Origin: Pseudomonas flexibilis
Lineage (GTDB): Bacteria; Pseudomonadota; Gammaproteobacteria; Pseudomonadales; Pseudomonadaceae
Assembly: GCF_000802425.1 (NCBI RefSeq)
Contig: NZ_JRUD01000001.1
Span: 62,001 to 126,000, forward strand
Direction of reading: 5' to 3'
Length of the DNA: 64,000 nucleotides
Position 1 is the stretch's first letter. Each line of letters opens with the position of its first letter. Below the pieces are notes generated by a model. That model worked only from the letters and a program-made list of their open reading frames with translations, ran no database searches and had not been told where the DNA came from. A program made the translations under genes and the position numbers. Shown here piece by piece: positions 17,659 to 24,557 of the stretch.

Positions 17659-19698
17659 TCAGGCGTTCACGGTGTAACTGCGCAGGCGCTCCAGCAGCTC
17701 GCGGCCGTCGATGGGACGGTCGAACAGGTAGCCCTGGCCGGTGTCGCAGCGCTGCCGGCGCAGGAAGCTCAGCTGTTCCTGGGTCTCGATGCCTTCGGCC
17801 ACCACGCGCAGACGCAGCTTGTGGGCCATGGCGATCACCGCGGCGGTGATCTCCATATCGTCCTGGTTGGCCGGAATGTCCTTCACGAAGCTGCGGTCGA
17901 TCTTGATGGTGTCCAGCGGGAACTTCTTCAGGTAGCTGAGCGAGGAATAGCCGGTGCCGAAGTCGTCCATGGCCAGGGTGAAGCCCAGCGCCTTGAGCTG
18001 ATGCAGTTGCTGGTGGTTGGCCTGGCTGGCGTCCAGCAGCAGGCTCTCGGTCAGTTCCAGCTCGAGGCGCGAGGCCTCGACCTTCTCCTGCACGAGAATG
18101 TCGCGCAGCGCGTTGACCAGCTCGGTGTCGTGGAACTGGCGGGGCGAGAGGTTGATGGCGATGCGCACCTCACCCATGCCGGCGGCGTCCAGGCGATGCA
18201 GCATGCGGCAGGCCTCGCGCACCACCCATTTGCCGATCGGCACGATCAGCCCGGTTTCCTCGGCCAGGCCGATGAAGGCATCCGGCGGGAACATGCCTTC
18301 GGTGGGGTGCTGCCAGCGCAGCAGGGCTTCCAGACCGGTCAGGCGGTCGGTCTTCAGGCACAGCTTGGGCTGGTAATACAGCAGCAGCTCGTTTCGCTCG
18401 ATGGCGTGGCGCAGGTTGTGCTCGATGAACTGGCGGCGGTGGGCTTCGGCGTCCAGCGCGGGGGTGAATGCCTGCCAGCGGTTCTTGCCGCTGGTCTTGG
18501 CCTTGTGCAGTGCCAGGCCGGCGTACTGCATCAGCGTCTGGGCATGCTTGGCGTGCTCCGGGCTGCGTACCAGACCGATGGAGGCGGTGACGTTGATCAA
18601 CTGGTTGGCCACGAACAGCGGGCGACTGAGCAGGTGCAGCAGCTGCTGGGCGACCTCCTCGGCGTCCTGCAGATCGCTGGCGTCGAGCAGGGCGGCGAAC
18701 TCGTTGCTGGCGAAGCGCGCCAGGCAGGTCTTGGGCCCCAGCGCGTTGCGCAGCCGCCGTGACAGGCTGGTCAGCACCTTGTCGCCGGTTTCGTGGCCCA
18801 GGTTGTCGTTGATGCGCTTGAAGTTGTCGATATCCATCAGCAGCAGGCTGAAGGGCGCATCCGGGGTTTCCGCCAGGCGCTGCTCGAGGCGCCCGATGAA
18901 GTACGGGCGATTGCCCAGTCCGGAGAGACTGTCGCGCAGGGTTTGTTGCGTCTGGCGCTGGTAGTTCAGCTTGTTGAGGGTGACGTCCTCGCACAGGCCG
19001 AGCAGGTGGGTGGTCTGCCCCTCCGCATTGCGGACCCGGGACACCCACATGTGGCCCCAATAGGGCTCCAGGCTCTTGCGCTGGCTGCGGAACTCGATCT
19101 GCCAGCTGTCGTTGTCCGGCTTCTGGCGCAGCGCCGTGCGCACCAGTTCCGGCAGGCTGGCCAGGGCGGGGAATTCGTCCAGCGAGCGTCCTTGCAGTTC
19201 GCTCGGGCTGTACTGGGTGATGGCTTCGAAGCGGGGGTTCGAGAACACCACGCGACCGTTGATATCCACCAGCAGGAAGGCCTCGGCGCTCTGCTCCAGG
19301 GCGCTGCGGCACAGTTCGGCGGTGTCAGTGAGGTCGGCGGCCACCGCGTCCAGCGGCAGCAGGTAGCCGTGCAGCCGTTGGGCCTGGTCATCGGCGGGCT
19401 CGCCGAACTCCAGCAGGCTGATATCGCCATGGGCGGTCGCCAGGCGGTGCTGCACCTGATAGTGGCCGCGCTCGGCCAGCTGTTGTCGCACCTGCTGGTG
19501 CAACTGCTCGCGCCGCGTGGCGTCCAGCAAGGCGCCAAACGCGGCGTTGCCGAACAGCCGCAGCAGCGGATGGGCATCCGCGCCCGGACCCGGCTCGCAG
19601 CCGTCCAGCGTCCAGCCGGCATCGTTTAGCCGGGTGAAGCGCCACAGGCCGAGTCGGGAGAGGGCGGGGAGAGACGATGTCAGGTCCATAGGATCCAT
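17659..19698 (-). CDS. dipA: c-di-GMP phosphodiesterase DipA (PAS-degenerate GGDEF-EAL)
   Basis: 679 residues. A GAF-like or unassigned N-terminal part (to about 120) is followed by a PAS domain (about 130-245, FLLVDINGRVVFSNPRF). The GGDEF domain (about 255-410) has the signature replaced by ASNEF (ARFASNEFAALL), so cyclase activity is not expected. The EAL domain is intact (about 425-675): GLEALLRW, AINLSPRQF, LELELTES, AMDDFGTGYSSLSYLKKFP, KIDRSFVKDI and VAEGIET. This architecture and neighbourhood match P. aeruginosa DipA (PA5017), a phosphodiesterase promoting biofilm dispersion and motility. No transmembrane segment is seen. ATG at 19689 is an alternative start. It is convergent with the hypothetical gene at 16.7-17.6 kb and lies downstream of aceF on the same strand. 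Confidence 0.88.
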   Translation of the reverse strand: MDPMDLTSSLPALSRLGLWRFTRLNDAGWTLDGCEPGPGADAHPLLRLFGNAAFGALLDATRREQLHQQVRQQLAERGHYQVQHRLATAHGDISLLEFGEPADDQAQRLHGYLLPLDAVAADLTDTAELCRSALEQSAEAFLLVDINGRVVFSNPRFEAITQYSPSELQGRSLDEFPALASLPELVRTALRQKPDNDSWQIEFRSQRKSLEPYWGHMWVSRVRNAEGQTTHLLGLCEDVTLNKLNYQRQTQQTLRDSLSGLGNRPYFIGRLEQRLAETPDAPFSLLLMDIDNFKRINDNLGHETGDKVLTSLSRRLRNALGPKTCLARFASNEFAALLDASDLQDAEEVAQQLLHLLSRPLFVANQLINVTASIGLVRSPEHAKHAQTLMQYAGLALHKAKTSGKNRWQAFTPALDAEAHRRQFIEHNLRHAIERNELLLYYQPKLCLKTDRLTGLEALLRWQHPTEGMFPPDAFIGLAEETGLIVPIGKWVVREACRMLHRLDAAGMGEVRIAINLSPRQFHDTELVNALRDILVQEKVEASRLELELTESLLLDASQANHQQLHQLKALGFTLAMDDFGTGYSSLSYLKKFPLDTIKIDRSFVKDIPANQDDMEITAAVIAMAHKLRLRVVAEGIETQEQLSFLRRQRCDTGQGYLFDRPIDGRELLERLRSYTVNA

Positions 19699-19820
19699 GG
19701 ATGCGAACGATTCCCTAGTGTAACGCTCGCGCGCGTTGCTAGCACCTTGCCATTATCCCGTGCGTGCCGGGCGAAAGGCATTCTGCCCGGGCGGCTTAGT
19801 GTGCCCCGAGTCACAAAAGC

Positions 19821-19847
19821 AAAAAAAGCCCCGCTTGCGGCGGGGCT
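19821..19847 (-). terminator. Rho-independent terminator of the aceE-aceF operon
   Basis: Read on the minus strand, AGCCCCGC and GCGGGGCT form a perfect 8-bp stem with a 5-base loop, followed by seven T. It lies 64 bp after the aceF stop and before dipA, so it separates the two. Confidence 0.88.
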
Positions 19848-19910
19848 GGAGAGACGAGCGTGGCGTGCTCGTTTGAGGAAAGCGGCCGGGCCGGTGGCCC
19901 GGCAGGGATA

Positions 19911-21587
19911 TCACAGCAGCAACGTGCGGATATCGGCCAGCAGCTCGGAGAGCCGCTTGGTGAAACGCGCCGCGGCGGCCCCGTTGATCACCCGGTGGTC
20001 GTAGGACAGCGACAGCGGCAGCATCAGGCGCGGCTGGAACGCCGAGCCATCCCAGACCGGCTGCATCGTGGCCTTGCTGACGCCCAGGATCGCCACTTCC
20101 GGCGCGTTGACGATCGGCGTGAAGCCGGTGCCGCCAATGTGGCCGAGACTGGAGATGGTGAAGCAGGCGCCCTGCATGGCATCGACACCGAGCTTCTTGT
20201 TGCGCGCCTTGTCGGCCAGCTCGGCGGCCTCGCCGGCCAGTTGCAGCAGGCTCTTCTGGTCCACGTCGCGGATCACCGGCACCAGCAGGCCGTCCGGGGT
20301 GTCCACGGCGAAGCCGATGTGCACGTACTTCTTGCGGATCAGCGCAGCGCCGCTGGGTGCCAGCGAGCTGTTGAAGTCCGGCATCTCCTTGAGTAGGTGC
20401 GCGCAGGCCTTGAGCAGCAGCGGCAGCACGGTCAGCTTCACGCCGGCCTTTTCCGCTGCAGCCTTCTGGGCCACGCGGAAGGCTTCCAGCTCGGTGATGT
20501 CGGCGGACTCGAACTGGGTGACGTGGGGCACGTTCAGCCAGCTGCGGTGCAGATTGGCGGCGCCGACCTGCATCAGGCGGGTCATGGCCACTTCCTCGAT
20601 TTCACCGAACTTGCTGAAATCCACCGCCGGGATCGGCGGAATGCCCGCACCACCGGCAGCCACGGCCGGCGCGGCCTGGGTCTGCTGCATCATGGCCTTC
20701 ACGTAGGCCTGCACGTCTTCCTTGAGCACGCGGCCGTGCGGGCCGGTGGGCGTGACGCGCGCCAGGTCGATACCGAACTCGCGGGCCAGCTGGCGCACGG
20801 CCGGACCAGCGTGCACCTGGGCGGCGGGGCGCTTGGGGGGCTCGACCAGCGGGGCAATGCTCTCCAGCGGCGGGTTGCCGTCGGCGGCGCTCGGTGCCGG
20901 CTTCTGCGGTTCGGCCACCACCGGAGCAGGCGCCTTGGCAGCCGCTTGCGGAGCGGCGGCCGGTGCCGCGGGCTGGGCGGCCGGCGCGGCGCCTTCCACC
21001 TTGAGGGTGAGGATCAGGTCGCCGGTGCCCACTTCGGCATCCAGCTGCACGGCAATCGATTCCACCACGCCGGCGGCCGGCGAGGGGATTTCCATGCTGG
21101 CCTTGTCGGACTCCAGGGTGATCAGCGACTGCTCGGCGCTCACCGTGTCGCCGGCCTTGACCAGCACCTCGATGACACGCGCCTTGCCGGCCGAACCGAT
21201 GTCCGGCACGCGGATTTCCTGGCTGCTGGCCGGGGCCGGAGCGGCGGCGGGTGCGACGGTTTCCTTGGCGGCGGGCTGGGTGGCCGGCGCTGCCGGTGCG
21301 GCCTCGGCCTTGGGGGCGGCGGCCGGCTCGGGGGGCGGCGCGCTGGCGCCGGCGTCGTCGCTTTCCAGCTCCAGCAGCTCGTCGCCTTCCTTGAGGCGGT
21401 CGCCCAGCTTGACCTTCAGGCTCTTCACCACGCCGGCCTTGGGCGCGGGAATCTCCATGCTGGCCTTGTCGGATTCCAGGGTCAGCAGGCTCTGCTCGGC
21501 CTCGATGCGGTCGCCCACCTTGACGAACAGCTCGATGACTTCGCCTTCGCCGCTGCCGATGTCCGGGACACGAATCAGTTCACTCAT
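19911..21587 (-). CDS. aceF: Pyruvate dehydrogenase E2, dihydrolipoamide acetyltransferase
   Basis: 558 residues. Two lipoyl domains (about 1-75 and 123-197) each contain ESDKASMEIP, with the lipoylated lysines at positions 41 and 162. They are joined by Ala/Pro-rich flexible linkers. The peripheral-subunit-binding domain (about 255-295) has AVRQLAREFGIDLARV. The C-terminal catalytic domain ends with SLSYDHRVINGAAAARF, carrying the catalytic His. It forms the core of the pyruvate dehydrogenase complex in the cytoplasm, making acetyl-CoA. It starts 10 bp after the aceE stop, so it is the second gene of the operon, which ends at a clear terminator. Confidence 0.97.
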   Translation of the reverse strand: MSELIRVPDIGSGEGEVIELFVKVGDRIEAEQSLLTLESDKASMEIPAPKAGVVKSLKVKLGDRLKEGDELLELESDDAGASAPPPEPAAAPKAEAAPAAPATQPAAKETVAPAAAPAPASSQEIRVPDIGSAGKARVIEVLVKAGDTVSAEQSLITLESDKASMEIPSPAAGVVESIAVQLDAEVGTGDLILTLKVEGAAPAAQPAAPAAAPQAAAKAPAPVVAEPQKPAPSAADGNPPLESIAPLVEPPKRPAAQVHAGPAVRQLAREFGIDLARVTPTGPHGRVLKEDVQAYVKAMMQQTQAAPAVAAGGAGIPPIPAVDFSKFGEIEEVAMTRLMQVGAANLHRSWLNVPHVTQFESADITELEAFRVAQKAAAEKAGVKLTVLPLLLKACAHLLKEMPDFNSSLAPSGAALIRKKYVHIGFAVDTPDGLLVPVIRDVDQKSLLQLAGEAAELADKARNKKLGVDAMQGACFTISSLGHIGGTGFTPIVNAPEVAILGVSKATMQPVWDGSAFQPRLMLPLSLSYDHRVINGAAAARFTKRLSELLADIRTLLL

Positions 21588-21597
21588 GGTTCGCTCC

Positions 21598-24246
21598 TCA
21601 GCAGTCCAGCGGGTTGGGCTTTTGGGTGTCGATGCCGAAGCGGGCGATGGCTTCGGCCACCACTTTGCGCTCGATCTCGCCGCGGTCGGCCAGGGCTTCC
21701 AGCGCGGTCAGCACGATCCAGTTGCGGTCCACTTCGAAGAAGTGGCGCAGCTTCTCGCGGGTGTCGCTGCGGCCGAAGCCATCAGTGCCCAGCACCTTGT
21801 ACTCCTTGACCGGCACCCATTGGCGAATCTGATCGGCGAACAGCTTCATGTAGTCGGTGGAGGCGATGACCGGGCCCTTGCGGCCGCCCAGGCACTGCTC
21901 GACGTAGCTCTGTTGCGGTTTCTGCTCCGGGTGCAGGCGGTTGTGACGCTCCACCGCCAGCCCGTCGCGGCGCAGCTCGTTGAAGCTGGTGACGCTCCAG
22001 ACGTCGGCGCCGATCTTGAACTCTTCGCGGAGGATCTTCGCCGCCTCGCGCACTTCGCGCAGGATGGTGCCGCAGCCGAGCAGCTGCACGTGGCAGGCGG
22101 CTTCCTTCTTGTCCTCTTCGAGCAGGTACATGCCCTTGATGATGCCGTCCTGTACACCCTCGGGGATGGCCGGCTGGGCATAGGACTCGTTCATCACCGT
22201 GAGGTAGTAGAAGACGTTCTGCTGCTCCTCGGTCATCTGGCGAATGCCTTCGCGGATGATCACCGCCAGCTCGTAGCCGTAGGTGGGGTCGTAGCTGCGG
22301 CAGTTGGGGATGGTGCTGGCAAGGATGTGGCTGTGACCGTCCTCGTGCTGCAGGCCCTCGCCGTTGAGCGTGGTGCGACCGGCGGTGCCGCCGATCAGGA
22401 AGCCGCGTGCGCGGCTGTCGCCGGCGGCCCAGGCCAGGTCGCCGATGCGCTGGAAGCCGAACATCGAATAGAAGATGTAGAACGGCAGCATCGGCTGGTT
22501 GTGGGTGCTGTAGGCCGTGGCGGCGGCGATCCAGCTGGACATGGCGCCGGCCTCGTTGATGCCTTCCTCGAGGATCTGGCCCTTCTTGTCCTCGCGGTAG
22601 AACATCACCTGGTCCTTGTCGACCGGCTGGTACAGCTGGCCTACGGACGAATAGATGCCGAGCTGGCGGAACATGCCTTCCATGCCGAAGGTGCGCGCCT
22701 CGTCCGGCACGATCGGCACGATGCGCGAGCCCAGCTCCTTGTCCTTGACCAGCTGCGCCAGGATGCGCACGAAGGCCATGGTGGTGGAGATCTCGCGATC
22801 GCCCGAACCGTCGAGGATGGCCTTGAGGGTTTCCAGCGGCGGCGTCGGGATGCTGAAGCTCTTGTTGCGGCGCTGCGGGACCGGGCCGCCGAGCTTTTCA
22901 CGGCTCTTGAGCAGGTACTTCATTTCCGGGCTGTCGGGCTCGGGCTTGTAGAACGGCAGTTCTTCGAGCTTGTCATCCGGAATCGGGATGCCGAAACGGT
23001 CACGGAAGACCTTCAGGCTGTCCAGGTCCACCTTCTTGACGTTGTGGGCGATGTTCTGGGCTTCGCCCGAGCCGGTGCCGTAGCCCTTGATGGTCTTGGC
23101 CAGGATCACCGTCGGCTGGCCGGTGTGGTGCACCGCCGCGTGATAGGCGGCGTACACCTTGAACGGGTCATGGCCGCCACGGTTGAGCTTCCAGACCTCG
23201 TCGTCGGAGAGGTCTTCGACCATCTTCAGCAGCTCGGGGTTGGCGCCGAAGAAGTGCTGGCGCACGAAGGCGCCGTTGTTGGCCTTGTAGTTCTGGTAGT
23301 CGCCGTCGACCACCTCGTCCATGCGTCGCTGCATGACGCCGTCGGCGTCCTTGGCGAACAGCGGGTCCCACAGGCGGCCCCAGATCACCTTGATGACGTT
23401 CCAGTCGGCGCCGCGGAAGTTGCCTTCCAGCTCCTGGATGATCTTGCCGTTGCCACGCACCGGGCCGTCCAGGCGCTGCAGGTTGCAGTTGATGACGAAG
23501 ATCAGGTTGTCCAGCTTCTCGCGGCCGGCCAGGGAGATGGCGCCCAGGGACTCCGGCTCGTCGGTCTCGCCGTCGCCCAGGAAGCACCAGACCTTCTGCT
23601 TGCCGGCGGGGATGAAGCCGCGGCTTTCCAGGTACTTCATGAAGCGCGCCTGGTAGATGGCCTGGATCGGGCCCAGGCCCATCGACACGGTCGGGAACTG
23701 CCAGAAGTCCGGCATCAGCCAGGGGTGTGGGTAGGAAGACAGGCCGTTGCCGTCCACTTCGCGGCGGAAGTTCTCCAGCTGGTCTTCGCTGATGCGGCCC
23801 TCCAGGAAGGCGCGGGCGTAGACGCCGGGCGCGGCGTGGCCCTGGAAGAAGACCAGGTCGCCGCCATGTTCTTCGGTCGGGGCCTGGAAGAAGTAGTTGA
23901 AGCCGATGTCGTACAGCGTCGCGCTGGAGGCGAAGGTGGAGATGTGGCCGCCCAGGCTGGAGTCCCGCTTGTTGGCCCGCGCCACCATGGCCAGTGCGTT
24001 CCAGCGCACCAGCGAGCGCACGCGGCGCTCCATGAACAGGTCGCCGGGCATGCGGGCTTCGTGGGTGACCGGAATGGTGTTGCGGTAGGGCGTGGTGATT
24101 GCGTAGGGCAGCTGCGTGCCGCTACGGGTGGCCAGCTCGCCCATCCGGGTGATCAGGTACTTGGCGCGGTCCTCGCCTTCGCGGTCGAGGACCGACTCCA
24201 GGGCGTCCAGCCACTCCTGGGTTTCGATGGGATCTTGGTCTTGCAT
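21598..24246 (-). CDS. aceE: Pyruvate dehydrogenase E1 component (homodimeric)
   Basis: 882 residues, full length for the homodimeric AceE type. The start MQDQDPIETQEWLDALESV is conserved; GHISTFASSATLYDIGFNYF, the thiamine diphosphate motif region CFLGDGETDEPES...INCNLQRLDG, and GRTTLNGEGLQHEDGHS follow. It decarboxylates pyruvate and acetylates the lipoyl groups of AceF. It leads the aceE-aceF operon. The 311-bp region between it and the divergent glnE holds two inverted repeats of the GntR/FadR type, the best candidates for pyruvate-responsive or other metabolic control. No regulator gene of that family lies nearby. Confidence 0.97.
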   Translation of the reverse strand: MQDQDPIETQEWLDALESVLDREGEDRAKYLITRMGELATRSGTQLPYAITTPYRNTIPVTHEARMPGDLFMERRVRSLVRWNALAMVARANKRDSSLGGHISTFASSATLYDIGFNYFFQAPTEEHGGDLVFFQGHAAPGVYARAFLEGRISEDQLENFRREVDGNGLSSYPHPWLMPDFWQFPTVSMGLGPIQAIYQARFMKYLESRGFIPAGKQKVWCFLGDGETDEPESLGAISLAGREKLDNLIFVINCNLQRLDGPVRGNGKIIQELEGNFRGADWNVIKVIWGRLWDPLFAKDADGVMQRRMDEVVDGDYQNYKANNGAFVRQHFFGANPELLKMVEDLSDDEVWKLNRGGHDPFKVYAAYHAAVHHTGQPTVILAKTIKGYGTGSGEAQNIAHNVKKVDLDSLKVFRDRFGIPIPDDKLEELPFYKPEPDSPEMKYLLKSREKLGGPVPQRRNKSFSIPTPPLETLKAILDGSGDREISTTMAFVRILAQLVKDKELGSRIVPIVPDEARTFGMEGMFRQLGIYSSVGQLYQPVDKDQVMFYREDKKGQILEEGINEAGAMSSWIAAATAYSTHNQPMLPFYIFYSMFGFQRIGDLAWAAGDSRARGFLIGGTAGRTTLNGEGLQHEDGHSHILASTIPNCRSYDPTYGYELAVIIREGIRQMTEEQQNVFYYLTVMNESYAQPAIPEGVQDGIIKGMYLLEEDKKEAACHVQLLGCGTILREVREAAKILREEFKIGADVWSVTSFNELRRDGLAVERHNRLHPEQKPQQSYVEQCLGGRKGPVIASTDYMKLFADQIRQWVPVKEYKVLGTDGFGRSDTREKLRHFFEVDRNWIVLTALEALADRGEIERKVVAEAIARFGIDTQKPNPLDC

Positions 24247-24353
24247 GGCTTGCTCCAGGGCTCAGGGCGACCTTTTGAGTCGCCTCGATGGCACTGCCGC
24301 GTCGTGGCCGCAGTGTCTTTTGTTGTTCGTTGTGTGCCAGGGACAATCGGCGC

Positions 24354-24370
24354 TTGTAGTTTTACTACAA
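24354..24370. promoter_or_regulatory. Perfect palindrome, candidate FadR/GntR-type operator 1
   Basis: TTGTAGTTTTACTACAA has perfect 7-bp arms around TTT. Its core TAGTTTTACTA fits TNGTNNNACNA, the generic site of FadR-subfamily GntR regulators such as PdhR and LldR. It lies 108 bp upstream of the aceE start. The 24247-24557 gap holds this site, the second site and otherwise no gene. Confidence 0.6.
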
Positions 24371-24401
24371 AAAAGCGAGACCCAACAGTCATCGCACAAA
24401 T

Positions 24402-24418
24402 TTGTAGCGAAACTACAG
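24402..24418. promoter_or_regulatory. Imperfect palindrome, candidate operator 2
   Basis: TTGTAGCGAAACTACAG aligns with operator 1 at all arm positions but two; TGTAG/CTACA arms are perfect. Centre-to-centre distance from operator 1 is 48 bp, so the two sites could be bridged. It lies 140 bp upstream of the glnE start. Confidence 0.55.
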
Positions 24419-24557
24419 GGGTGGCCGCGAAACCGTCCTTGGCGGGCCCTGTTTGCAGGGCAAGCATAGACCGCGTCACCGGCAACCCTTGACGAACCCC
24501 CCGGCGATGCCCTCTGCTGGCGGTCCATTCGCCCCTTTCGCAGAAGGAAGTTTCCCC

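Noticed and set aside
20722-24492. A 1256-codon open frame on the plus strand over aceF-aceE
   Set aside because: It lies opposite two full-length, strongly recognisable genes; long shadow frames are expected in GC-rich DNA and the translation shows no family motif.
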